Position numbers and translations under genes: made by a program
Shown: positions 18,640 to 27,301 of the stretch, one piece after another
Layout of the letters: every line of letters begins with the position of its first letter
How positions within the stretch are numbered: position 1 is the first letter of the stretch
The notes under the pieces: model-generated
What the model saw: the letters and a program-made list of their open reading frames with translations, nothing else
Database searches by the model: none
What the model was told of the DNA's origin: nothing
NCBI RefSeq assembly: GCF_001590835.1
Contig: NZ_LTAQ01000012.1
Span: 62,001 to 126,000 of the forward strand
Source: Bacillus gaemokensis
GTDB taxonomy: Bacteria; Bacillota; Bacilli; Bacillales; Bacillaceae_G
DNA: 64,000 nt
Reading direction: 5' to 3'

Positions 18640-18686
18640 GAAATAAAAATACACAGGCAAAGATATGTAGAAATCTTTGCCTGTGT
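18640..18686 (-). terminator. Terminator of the thioesterase gene
   Basis: A 14-bp perfect stem (ACACAGGCAAAGAT and its complement) with an 8-base loop, followed on the minus strand by ATTTTTATTT. Confidence 0.85.
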
Positions 18687-18695
18687 AGGTTGAAT

Positions 18696-19208
18696 TTACA
18701 TGTTCCATGGCTTATTTAGAGTTAATACTTCCGCCATCTCTTTGCTTTTCATTCTACCTGCTTTTCGACTTTCTGCGCGTTCTGCTCCGGTCTTATATAA
18801 CCAATGTTCTTCCTCTGTTTCAGGTAGTACTTGTGGGACAGAGGAAGTTTTTCCGTCCTTTATTGCTACGAATGTAATAAAGCAAGTAGCGGCAATACGG
18901 CGTTCACCTTCTAATAAATTTTCTGCAATGACTTTCACAAATACTTCCATTGAAGATCTTCCAGTATAGCAAACGAATGCTTCATAGCAAACAGAATCAG
19001 TTTGGTGGATAGGAGTTAAAAAGTCAACGGAATCGATAGAGGCCGTTACGCAATGCTTTCGGCTATGCCTTGCTGCTGCAATAGAAGCGATGCTATCAAT
19101 TTCTGCTAATAATTTTCCGCCAAATAATGTTTGGTGGTTATTTAAATCATTTGGGAAAACACGCGTTGTTTTAATTGCTTTTGATTCTCTCATAAATTTC
19201 TTATTCAT
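18696..19208 (-). CDS. Acyl-CoA thioesterase, hotdog fold (YkhA/YciA-like)
   Basis: A 170-residue single-hotdog thioesterase. HQTLFGGKLLAEIDSIASIAA holds the family active-site Asp and HRS/GG-type motif, followed by VTASIDSVDFLTPI. It would hydrolyse medium- or long-chain acyl-CoA in the cytoplasm. It is a single gene inside the polysaccharide region with no evident link to its neighbours. Confidence 0.87.
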   Translation of the reverse strand: MNKKFMRESKAIKTTRVFPNDLNNHQTLFGGKLLAEIDSIASIAAARHSRKHCVTASIDSVDFLTPIHQTDSVCYEAFVCYTGRSSMEVFVKVIAENLLEGERRIAATCFITFVAIKDGKTSSVPQVLPETEEEHWLYKTGAERAESRKAGRMKSKEMAEVLTLNKPWNM

Positions 19209-19529
19209 ATAATCGACTCCTATATATGTTTTCGATCAGAGTGCATGTCTTTTTTAGTTCCTGCCGCTTCTTAATTAAATAGCATTTGTTACTGAGATAA
19301 GCAAACTTTGTTAGGGATTTGCCTTATTGAAATAGAATAAGGCTGTATTTCTATGCGTATAACTGAAAGAAATTTTGTTTTGTATAGATTGTAGTGTAAA
19401 AGAGGTTTCGCTTACATTGCAAGTGAAAGGTAGTTACTACATTTTTGTCATACAATTTTTCTAACTGCCATGTACCTATTCATGATAGAATCGTTGTGTT
19501 ATGAATGGAAATAGAGGTGCAGTGTACAG
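19209..19529. other. Intergenic region between divergent thioesterase and GT-C genes
   Basis: The 321 bases hold no gene. A small hairpin, GCCTTATT...GAATAAGGC, lies at about 19321-19343. Divergent promoters must lie here, but no clear -35/-10 pair was recognised. Confidence 0.5.
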
Positions 19530-20837
19530 ATGAATTACATACAAACAGGGTTTAGTAAAATAATTATTGGAATTATGCTTTCCTTTTTTGCTTATTCTTG
19601 CTGGAACGCTTTCGAGGGAAGTAAGCAGTTTTTTGGTGGAAGTTCTACGAGTTTAACGATTGTATTATCTATTTTCGTTATACTTCTTTTACTTCTTGCA
19701 TCTATTTTGCAATATAGATTTACAGATAAGCAATTTCTCATTTTTTTAATGAGCATGACAGTGCTTGTTAGGATAGGGGCAGTCCTCTTTTTGGATAACG
19801 CAGTGATTGGTGATACGAGAGCTATGTATGAGACTGCAAAACAGATTGCATTAGGAAACAATGGTAATATAAATATTGTGAGTCAATTACCTTTCATTAT
19901 ATATGAGTCTTTTTTGATTCGAGTGTTCGGCGATGCCACATTTGTTTTACAGCTATTTAATATTTTATATTGCATAGGAATCGTGTTTTTCATTTACCGA
20001 ATTGCTACAATTGTATTCCAAGAAGAATGTGGTCGTATTGCAGCATTATTTTATGCATTATACTTACCAAATATTCTTTCGTGTTTATTATTAACAGGGG
20101 AACTATTCTCTATATTTCTATTTTATTTTGCTTGTTATATATTGCTATATAAGGGATTAAGTCATTCTTACATGTGGGCGTGTGCGGCGATATTATTTGC
20201 TCTTAGCAATATCATTTATCCAGTAGGAATGTTTATCATTATTTTGGTACTTGTATACGTCTTGCTAGTGGAGGTATTTCAAAGTGCAGATAAACAAAAT
20301 GTTTTGTTGAAAATGATTGGGATTTTTGCTGTGTTTTACGCTACTCATTTTGGTATAAATTATGGGGTTCAAGCGATGGACATAAAACAGTATACAATTT
20401 CTAACAATGCATATGTGCAATCAGTTTTAATAGGGGAACAGCGTAAGAAACAAGATGTGATTCAGGCACCAAGTATGAAAGATCACATGAACCAAAAATT
20501 AAAAGAGTTAGAAACAGAACGGTTAGCTTCTGTTAAACCAAGTATAGATCAACTATCATCAGAAGGAATGAATGGGACACTGTTAAAAGGAGAGAAAATT
20601 ATCTATCTAGCTGTTACTTTATTTATGGCAATTGCCCTTTTACATTTTCTTATTCAGAAACAAAAGAATGAAGGATATATGTTATTACTGTTACTTATAG
20701 TAGGGTATATTGGAATGGAGATTTTGAATAAGAAGATTGTACCTAGTAATTTAGTTATACCAAGTCTTTTTATTTTACAAAGTTTAGGCGTTTATATGTT
20801 GTTATTCTATTGCCAAAAGTTATTCTTTAAAAAATAA
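19530..20837 (+). CDS. GT-C type membrane glycosyltransferase-like protein
   Basis: A 435-residue protein with about ten hydrophobic segments. An acidic loop motif (IGDTRAMYETAKQIALG, about residue 92) sits at the GT39-like position. One soluble loop of about 60 residues (about 290-355) interrupts the membrane part. Similarity to GT39/ArnT is recognisable but weaker than in the gene at 15820. GAGGTG is 11 bases before the start. It is a single gene with its own terminator. Confidence 0.65.
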   Translation: MNYIQTGFSKIIIGIMLSFFAYSCWNAFEGSKQFFGGSSTSLTIVLSIFVILLLLLASILQYRFTDKQFLIFLMSMTVLVRIGAVLFLDNAVIGDTRAMYETAKQIALGNNGNINIVSQLPFIIYESFLIRVFGDATFVLQLFNILYCIGIVFFIYRIATIVFQEECGRIAALFYALYLPNILSCLLLTGELFSIFLFYFACYILLYKGLSHSYMWACAAILFALSNIIYPVGMFIIILVLVYVLLVEVFQSADKQNVLLKMIGIFAVFYATHFGINYGVQAMDIKQYTISNNAYVQSVLIGEQRKKQDVIQAPSMKDHMNQKLKELETERLASVKPSIDQLSSEGMNGTLLKGEKIIYLAVTLFMAIALLHFLIQKQKNEGYMLLLLLIVGYIGMEILNKKIVPSNLVIPSLFILQSLGVYMLLFYCQKLFFKK

Positions 20838-20878
20838 AGTAAAGAAGTAGAGGCGAATTTTTTACTTTTGAAGAACGA

Positions 20879-20916
20879 AAGAAAACTCACCATTCTTAAA
20901 GAATGGTAAGTTTTCT
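20879..20916 (+). terminator. Terminator of the 19530 gene
   Basis: Stem AAAACTCACCATTCTT/AAGAATGGTAAGTTTT with a very short loop, followed by CTTTA. Confidence 0.75.
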
Positions 20917-20946
20917 TTATGTAGATATTGAAGTATAACTGTATAA

Positions 20947-20974
20947 AGAAAGAGAATTCGTTTTGAATTCTCTT
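20947..20974 (-). terminator. Terminator of the TRIC-like gene
   Basis: Stem AAGAGAATTC/GAATTCTCTT with a 5-base loop, followed on the minus strand by CTTTATAC. It touches the stop codon of the TRIC-like gene. Confidence 0.6.
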
Positions 20975-21605
20975 AATGACTTTTATTGGCTTTTGCATGA
21001 GTCTTAAAGAAGACCGGAAAATGTACATTATATATAACAGTAACTACACGTATGATGAATGTTACAAGTAAACAAATATAGAAAGCTAATACGTGTGCAC
21101 CCATCTCATATACGATTAAGAAGCTAATTGCACCTAGAATAGAAGCAATAGCATAAATCTCTTTGCGGAATACGTAAGGGATATCTTGAGCACAAATATC
21201 ACGCATAATCCCTCCACCAATACCTGTAATAACACCCATCGAAACGACTAAGAATGAAGCATCGACGTGATGTGACATCGCTGCGTTTGCACCAATAGCG
21301 GTAAAGACCCCTAAACCGACAGCATCTGAAAGCATAATGACAACTTGAAGTTTATTGATACGTTCAAAGAACATACAAGTGAAAAGTGCTGCTAATACGC
21401 TGACAAAAAAGTAAATCGGTTGTACAAATGCGACAGGAGGTAGGTTGCCAATCATAATATCACGAATAATTCCGCCACCAAGTGCAGTAGCTACAGCTAA
21501 ACAAAGGACACCAAATAAATCTAAATCTTTCTTTAAACCAACTAATGTACCAGAAATGGCAGCGGCGATAATGCCAAGAAACGTAAATATTTCGATTAAT
21601 AACAT
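20973..21605 (-). CDS. Trimeric intracellular cation channel (TRIC/UPF0126) family protein
   Basis: A 210-residue protein with seven hydrophobic segments built as a duplicated three-helix unit. Each half carries the GGG-x2-RD motif (GGGIIRDIMIG at about 43, GGGIMRDICAQ at about 130). Prokaryotic TRIC proteins form K+/Na+ channels. AGGAGG precedes the start. It is divergent from the O-antigen-ligase-like gene and not obviously connected with it. Confidence 0.85.
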   Translation of the reverse strand: MLLIEIFTFLGIIAAAISGTLVGLKKDLDLFGVLCLAVATALGGGIIRDIMIGNLPPVAFVQPIYFFVSVLAALFTCMFFERINKLQVVIMLSDAVGLGVFTAIGANAAMSHHVDASFLVVSMGVITGIGGGIMRDICAQDIPYVFRKEIYAIASILGAISFLIVYEMGAHVLAFYICLLVTFIIRVVTVIYNVHFPVFFKTHAKANKSH

Positions 21606-22088
21606 GGCTCTAATCCCTTCCTCCTAAAGATGTTCCAGAGAAAAAATATACACTAAAGTTATGGAAATAACAATTACTTTTCGTTACATGTAGAAAAACG
21701 AAAGAAATACATAAAGAAAGCGTTTGAAAAGGTGAAAAGATAGGGTATAGGAATGATGCGTTATTCAAATAAGAAGGGTGTTCATTATTGGGTTTTAATC
21801 ATTTTATATCTATATAATAAGATTTAATGTTTATATAAATTTATATTATAGTGGGAATTATAAAATGGGAATTTAAAGGAAAAAATTTCTTTTTACATTT
21901 TTTAAAAGGTGGGGATGATCCATAGAAAGGTAAATTTCTTTTTAAATATGGGAGAGATGTATGAGGGGTGTTGATGTAAAAAAATTTCTCAAATTAAATA
22001 TGAGTTATGTTATAATTGCTAGGTGTATTTTGAATGATATAAACAATGTTTACATGATAATGTAATGATTTTGTATGGGGGTCTTGGA
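21606..22088. other. AT-rich intergenic region upstream of the O-antigen-ligase-like gene
   Basis: There is no gene in 483 bases. AAATTTCTTTTTA occurs twice (about 21886 and 21931). A TATAAT at 22011-22016 is a possible -10, with no good -35 at the right distance. CTCA...TGAG arms flank the stretch before it. Confidence 0.4.
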
Positions 22089-23531
22089 ATGTTAGCAAAT
22101 CAAGCTAGGATAAGGTTTGAGCGATTTTTGCTCTTTTTTATTATTGTACAACCTGTTTTAGATTTATTAACGTCGCTTAGTATTATCGTATTAAAAATAA
22201 ATACGACATTTGGAGTAATAGCAAGATTTCTCATTATGGCAATTTGTGGTATTTATATCTTGCTACAGGCAAAAGAAAAAGAAAATAGAAAGTTTTTGAT
22301 TTATCTTATATTACTAGGGGTGGTACTTGGAATAGGGTTTATTAATAATAAACTTATCAAGAGCCCGATTGTATTAGGAGAAGAAGTTAAATTCGTTGCA
22401 AAAGCATTGTATATATATATTATGCTAAGTTCATACATTTTGGCTTTAAAATCGTTGAAAAAGATTACAAATATTGGTGATAAAGTTAGAAACAATATTA
22501 TGTATTCTACATTAATTATTAACATTGTGATGGTTGTTTCTATTACAACGTCTACAGACTTTGGTAGTTACGAATGGATGAAAGTTGGTTCTCGCGGATG
22601 GTTTTATGCCGGGAATGAATTAGGATCAATTCTAGCTATTATCTTCCCGATTGTAGTACTATACTCAATTCAAAAAACGAAAAGTATCACTAGTATTTTA
22701 TACTGGATTCCATCTTTATTAATGATTTATTCTTTAATTCAAGTTGGTACGAAGGTTGGAATGGGATCAATTGGTGCTACTTTAGCAGCAGCAATTGTTA
22801 TTATTCTACTTCAGCTGTTATTTGATAGAAGAAGTCCGAACAAGAAGGCTCTTTTACTTAATGGAGTGATTGCTATCGTTCTATTAGCCGGTGTTGTGGG
22901 AACATTTAAAAAGACACCATTGGCGAAGAACATGGGTATCCATACTGGTTATTTAGCTGAACAAAATGCGGCACAACAACAGCAAAAAGAGAAAGAAATT
23001 AAAGAGAAGCTAAAAGAACAGCATAAGACAGAAAAGCCACAAGAAAAGGCAAAAGTAGAAGAAGAAGTTAAAAAAGAACTTCAAAAAGAACAGAAGAAAG
23101 AAAACCAAGAGAATCTTATCTTTAGCGGACGTCAAGTGTATGCAGAAAGACATAAGCAATTCTTTAATGAAGCGCCAATGTCACAAAAACTGTTAGGAAT
23201 GGGTTACGCAGGTAACTTTAAATATAATCCAGAAAAGCAACCTGATCCAAAATTAATCGAAATGGATTTCCATGATTGGTTTTATGATTTTGGAATTATC
23301 GGTTTTGCATTAATGATGATTCCGTTTATCTATTATGGTTTAAGAATTTTATTGGCCTTTATTACAAGGTTTAAAGATATATTTAATATAAAATATGGAA
23401 TGCTAGCAACGAGCTTAGGCTTAGCTTTAGGTATTGCGTATATTGCAGGTCATATTTTTACTGCACCAGGAGTTGGAATTTATTTTGTAGTGGTGTTAGC
23501 TTATCTCATTGTTGATTTAGAAATTGAATGA
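22089..23531 (+). CDS. O-antigen ligase/polymerase-like (Wzy/WaaL) membrane protein
   Basis: A 480-residue protein with about eleven hydrophobic segments and a large hydrophilic region (about residues 295-390) before the last helices, the layout of Wzy/WaaL proteins. That region holds an unusual block of about 45 residues made almost only of Glu, Lys and Gln, predicted to be a coiled coil. It is followed by a conserved-looking loop with MDFHDWFYDFGIIG. The ATG at 22089 has a G5 run 7 bases upstream. It probably polymerises or ligates the surface glycan made by the next two genes. Confidence 0.78.
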   Translation: MLANQARIRFERFLLFFIIVQPVLDLLTSLSIIVLKINTTFGVIARFLIMAICGIYILLQAKEKENRKFLIYLILLGVVLGIGFINNKLIKSPIVLGEEVKFVAKALYIYIMLSSYILALKSLKKITNIGDKVRNNIMYSTLIINIVMVVSITTSTDFGSYEWMKVGSRGWFYAGNELGSILAIIFPIVVLYSIQKTKSITSILYWIPSLLMIYSLIQVGTKVGMGSIGATLAAAIVIILLQLLFDRRSPNKKALLLNGVIAIVLLAGVVGTFKKTPLAKNMGIHTGYLAEQNAAQQQQKEKEIKEKLKEQHKTEKPQEKAKVEEEVKKELQKEQKKENQENLIFSGRQVYAERHKQFFNEAPMSQKLLGMGYAGNFKYNPEKQPDPKLIEMDFHDWFYDFGIIGFALMMIPFIYYGLRILLAFITRFKDIFNIKYGMLATSLGLALGIAYIAGHIFTAPGVGIYFVVVLAYLIVDLEIE

Positions 23532-23532
23532 T

Positions 23533-23570
23533 AAAAATAAAAGCTAACTTTTGTTAGCTTTTATTTTTTA
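23533..23570 (+). terminator. Terminator of the O-antigen-ligase-like gene
   Basis: A 16-bp perfect stem (AAAAATAAAAGCTAAC and its complement) with a 4-base loop and T run. Confidence 0.85.
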
Positions 23571-23628
23571 GTACAGTAAAATAAAAGCTAGATGGAAAAT
23601 GTGGCGAGGATTTGAAGGAGGAAAAAAT

Positions 23629-24738
23629 ATGAGAATATTGCATATGAATGCGGGTGCGGAAGATGGAGGAGGAAAGACACATATTATTTCACTTCTCGAT
23701 CAGTTCTCAACTGATGAGGTAGAATTAGCAGTATTTGAAGATGGAATTGTTGCGAGAGAAGCAAGAGAGTTAGGGATAAAAGTTCATGTGTTTTCACAAA
23801 AATCTCGCTACGATTTATCCATTTTGAAAAATATAAGTGGATTTATTAATAAGGAAAAATTTGATGTTGTTCATACGCATGGTCCGAGAGCAAACTTTTA
23901 TGTTTCCCTTATGAAGAAGAAGATTACTGCAAAGTGGGTTACAACAATTCATAGTGATCCATTCCAAGACTTCACCAAACAAGGCTTAAAAGGCTGGATT
24001 TTCACGAAATTAAATTTAAAAGCTTTAAAAGATATAGATTTATTTTTTGTTGTAACCAATCGATTAAAAGCGAGCCTAGCGCAAGTAGGAATATCGAATG
24101 AAAAGATGCGCGTTATCTATAATGGAATTGAATATGACAAAGAAAAATCACAAGGCTATAATAAGAAAGAAATGTTTAACATCGAAGAAGATGTGTTTAC
24201 AGCAATTCAAGTTGCTCGTCTTCATCCTGTTAAAGGTCATGAAGTATTGTTTGAAGCATTAAAACAGACAAAATTGACAAAAATTAAAGTATTATTAGTA
24301 GGCGATGGTCCATTAGAACAAGAACTAAAGGCGTTAGCTGCGGAAAAGGGAATTGAAAGTAAAGTTGAGTTTTTAGGACATCGTCAAGATGTAAAACAAT
24401 TATTCGCGTCTTCGCATGTTAATTTATTAACATCTCATAGTGAAGGATTTCCGTTAGTTTTATTAGAAGCGGCAAATCAACGTGTTCCATCTATTGTAAC
24501 AAGGGCAGGAGAGATTGAACCGTTAATTGTAGACGAAACTTACGGCTGGGTTGTTCCAACTGGAGATGGAAAGACGTTAGCTGGTGCATTAGAAGAAGCA
24601 TATGAAAAGTGGAAAACCGGAGAGTTGGCTGTAATGGGAAAACACATTTATGAGCATGCTGTAGCAAACTTTTCATTGCACAAGTTATATGAAGATACGA
24701 AAGAAACATATAAGGAATTAATAGCTAAAAACCGTTAA
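23629..24738 (+). CDS. Glycosyltransferase family 4
   Basis: A 369-residue GT-B enzyme. The N-terminal Rossmann domain holds AEDGGGKTHI and HTHGPRANFY. The C-terminal donor domain has VARLHPVKGHEVL and the EX7E motif in SEGFPLVLLEAANQ. The start at 23629 follows GAAGGAGGAAA with ideal spacing. tagA begins 20 bases after its stop, so both are one transcript making a lipid-linked surface glycan. Confidence 0.9.
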   Translation: MRILHMNAGAEDGGGKTHIISLLDQFSTDEVELAVFEDGIVAREARELGIKVHVFSQKSRYDLSILKNISGFINKEKFDVVHTHGPRANFYVSLMKKKITAKWVTTIHSDPFQDFTKQGLKGWIFTKLNLKALKDIDLFFVVTNRLKASLAQVGISNEKMRVIYNGIEYDKEKSQGYNKKEMFNIEEDVFTAIQVARLHPVKGHEVLFEALKQTKLTKIKVLLVGDGPLEQELKALAAEKGIESKVEFLGHRQDVKQLFASSHVNLLTSHSEGFPLVLLEAANQRVPSIVTRAGEIEPLIVDETYGWVVPTGDGKTLAGALEEAYEKWKTGELAVMGKHIYEHAVANFSLHKLYEDTKETYKELIAKNR

Positions 24739-24758
24739 TAGCAGAGAGGATTGTAATT

Positions 24759-25499
24759 ATGGCAGTACAAACAGTTGATATTTTAGGTGTCCCTTTTTCT
24801 ACGATGACAATGGAAGAGACAATTCAATATCTCATCAAACAGTTAGAATCAGGACAAGGTCATACATTTCAAGTTGTAACAGCAAATCCTGAAATTGTAA
24901 TGTGTGCGAAAAAGGATCCAAGTTTTCATCAAACACTTTTGAAAACGGATCTGATTACACCAGATGGTATCGGTGTTGTAAAGGCTAGTGGCATGCTAGG
25001 AACACCACTAAAAGAGCGTGTGGCAGGATTTGATTTAATGAGCGATTTATTCGAGGCATTGTCGAAAGAGAATAAACCTGTATCTGTTTTTTTACTGGGG
25101 GCAAAGCCACATGTTGTGAAAGGTGCTGCTGATCATTTAACAAAAACATATTCAGCGGTATCCATTGTTGGCATGCAGGATGGATATTTTAAGCGAGAAG
25201 AGGAAGAAAATATTATTTCTCGTATTCAAGAAGCAAAACCTGATTTATTACTTGTAGCGCTCGGATTCCCAAGACAAGAAAACTTTATTCAAAATAATAA
25301 GCATCGCTTGCAAACAAAGATGGCTGTTGGTGTTGGCGGTAGTCTAGATGTTTGGGCTGGAGAGGTGAAGCGTGCGCCGAAATGGATTCAAGCGATTCAT
25401 CTAGAATGGTTTTACCGTTTATGTAGTAATCCAACACGTTGGCGTCGTCAGCTTGTATTAGCTGAATTCTTAAAAGAAGTCATGCGTTCCAAAAAGTAG
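24759..25499 (+). CDS. tagA: WecG/TagA/CpsF family glycosyltransferase
   Basis: A 246-residue GT26 enzyme. It has the conserved VVTANPEIVMCAK and TPDGIGVV (catalytic Asp region) and a C-terminal GGSLDVWAGEVKRAPKW. The family adds N-acetylmannosamine to undecaprenyl-PP-GlcNAc, the committed step of teichoic-acid linkage units and related wall polysaccharides. It acts at the inner membrane face. It follows a GT4 gene in one operon and is closed by a terminator overlapping its stop. Whether its product is a teichoic acid or a secondary wall polysaccharide cannot be told. Confidence 0.9.
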   Translation: MAVQTVDILGVPFSTMTMEETIQYLIKQLESGQGHTFQVVTANPEIVMCAKKDPSFHQTLLKTDLITPDGIGVVKASGMLGTPLKERVAGFDLMSDLFEALSKENKPVSVFLLGAKPHVVKGAADHLTKTYSAVSIVGMQDGYFKREEEENIISRIQEAKPDLLLVALGFPRQENFIQNNKHRLQTKMAVGVGGSLDVWAGEVKRAPKWIQAIHLEWFYRLCSNPTRWRRQLVLAEFLKEVMRSKK

Positions 25500-25520
25500 C
25501 GAAGTATCGCTACTTTTTTT
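25491..25520 (+). terminator. Terminator of the GT4-tagA operon
   Basis: Stem AAAAAGTAGCGA/TCGCTACTTTTT with a 4-base loop and T7, including the last codons of tagA. Confidence 0.85.
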
Positions 25521-25602
25521 GTATGAATTGAACTAGATGATGTTTTTTTTAAATACATATAAGGGGGGAAGTTTTTTATTCTATGACTGTGTAGGTGATG
25601 AG

Positions 25603-27126
25603 ATGAAATTAGAGAAGTTTGTCGATGTACTTCCAATCCCTCCTATATTAAGGGCATTAAGGAGAAGTGAGAGCAGTGTATATTATGAGGTTACAATGCG
25701 CCAAACATATGTGAAGTTTCACCGAGACCTGCCAAAAACAAAAGTATGGGGATATGAAGGAATGGTACCTGGACCAACAATTGATGTGAAATCGGGAGAA
25801 ACGGCCTATGTGAAATGGTCAAATGATTTGCCTAGCAAACACTTCCTACCTGTCGATAAAACATTGTCTCACGGACATTTAGATCCTGAAGTCCGTACCG
25901 TTGTCCATCTTCACGGAGGGGTAACACCAGAAGAAAGTGATGGGTATCCAGAAGCATGGTTTACAAAAAAATTTCAGCATGTAGGTCCCTATTTTAAAAA
26001 TTTTATTTATAAGTATCCCAATCAACAACCGTCTGCAACACTTTGGTATCACGATCATGCTATGACATTAACACGCTTAAATGTATATGCTGGATTAGCA
26101 GGTTTTTATTTCATCCGTGATAATAAAGAAAAAAAATTTCGGTTACCTGCTGGAAAGTATGAAATCCCTCTACTTATTCAAGATAAAACGTTTCTTGAAG
26201 ATGGATCGTTATTTTATCCTTCGCAACCTAACAATCCGACTCCCAATACACCTAATCCATCAATTGTCCCCTTTTTTTGTGGAGATAACATAATCGTAAA
26301 TGGAAAAGTATGGCCATATTTAGAGGTAGAACCGAGAAAATATCGTTTTCGTATTTTAAATGGATCAAATACACGCACATACGAATTGAGTTTAAGTTCT
26401 AATCAATCATTTATTCAAATTGGGACAGATAGTGGCTTTTTACAAAGACCAAAAGGAATAAAGAAAATTATATTAGCACCTGCTGAACGGGTGGATGTCA
26501 TCATTGATTTTAAAAAATTAAAAGGTAAAAGTGTTATTTTGCAAAACGGAAATGGTTGCGGTGGACCTGTTAATCCAGAGGATGATGCCAATGTCATGAA
26601 GTTTTCTGTAACGAAAAATTTAGATGGGATAGATAGAAGTTGTATCCCTTGTTATATGAGAAAAAAAGATGATAGTTTAAGAAGATGCGTTAAACGTATT
26701 CGAAAATTAAAGGTAACTGCATCACGTGATATGTATAATCGTCCTATGCTTCTTTTGGATGACAAAATGTGGCATGATCCTGTGTCAGAAATTATGAGAG
26801 CGGGAGATGTAGAGATATGGGAGTTTTTAAATGTTACAGGTGGTGTTCATCCAATTCATTTACACCTTGTATATTTTTATATTCTTGATCGGCAACCATT
26901 TGATGTGAAGTTTTACAATGAAACAGGTGAAATACGTTTTACAGGATCACCGATTATGCCTGATCAGAGTGAACGTGGACCAAAAGATGTTGTTCGTGCC
27001 TTTCCAGGTTATATAACTCGTATTATAGCTCGTTTTGGTCCATATAAAGGTCGGTATGTGTGGCATTGTCATTTGTTAGAGCATGAAGATCATGATATGA
27101 TGCGTCCATTTCAAATCATTAAGTAA
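25603..27126 (+). CDS. cotA: Multicopper oxidase, CotA type (spore-coat laccase/bilirubin oxidase)
   Basis: A 507-residue enzyme whose N-terminus (MKLEKFVDVLPIPP) and length match B. subtilis CotA. All copper motifs are present: HLHGG and WYHDHAM (trinuclear site), then HPIHLHL and HCHLLEHEDHDMM (type 1/type 3), the last with an axial Met. There is no signal peptide, as expected of a coat enzyme made in the mother cell. The start at 25603 is chosen by this alignment; an ATG 66 bases earlier follows no ribosome site. B. subtilis CotA makes brown spore pigment and resists UV and peroxide. Confidence 0.9.
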   Translation: MKLEKFVDVLPIPPILRALRRSESSVYYEVTMRQTYVKFHRDLPKTKVWGYEGMVPGPTIDVKSGETAYVKWSNDLPSKHFLPVDKTLSHGHLDPEVRTVVHLHGGVTPEESDGYPEAWFTKKFQHVGPYFKNFIYKYPNQQPSATLWYHDHAMTLTRLNVYAGLAGFYFIRDNKEKKFRLPAGKYEIPLLIQDKTFLEDGSLFYPSQPNNPTPNTPNPSIVPFFCGDNIIVNGKVWPYLEVEPRKYRFRILNGSNTRTYELSLSSNQSFIQIGTDSGFLQRPKGIKKIILAPAERVDVIIDFKKLKGKSVILQNGNGCGGPVNPEDDANVMKFSVTKNLDGIDRSCIPCYMRKKDDSLRRCVKRIRKLKVTASRDMYNRPMLLLDDKMWHDPVSEIMRAGDVEIWEFLNVTGGVHPIHLHLVYFYILDRQPFDVKFYNETGEIRFTGSPIMPDQSERGPKDVVRAFPGYITRIIARFGPYKGRYVWHCHLLEHEDHDMMRPFQIIK

Positions 27127-27152
27127 AGCGCCTGTTTATAGGGCGTTTTTTA
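27124..27152 (+). terminator. Terminator of cotA
   Basis: Short hairpin CGCC/GGCG with A/T flanks, followed by T5; weaker than most others in the window. Confidence 0.55.
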
Positions 27153-27252
27153 TTTGGCTATTTGTGGCCAGCAATACCCATGGATTAAAGGGTTATTTTA
27201 TGGGAATGATGAAGGAGGAATTTTCACATGAAATTGTTTTACTTATACAATA

Positions 27253-27281
27253 CACACATGTAAAATGATGTGTAAAGACAC
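27253..27281. promoter_or_regulatory. Inverted repeats upstream of niaP, candidate niacin-repressor (NiaR) site
   Basis: Two overlapping inverted repeats, ACACA...TGTGT (27253-27272) and GTGTAAAGACAC (27270-27281), lie just before the ribosome site of the NiaP-like gene. In Firmicutes niaP is usually under NiaR; I cannot confirm the exact consensus from memory, so assignment to NiaR is inference. Confidence 0.35.
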
Positions 27282-27301
27282 CTGTGTGAGGAGGACTTTT
27301 A

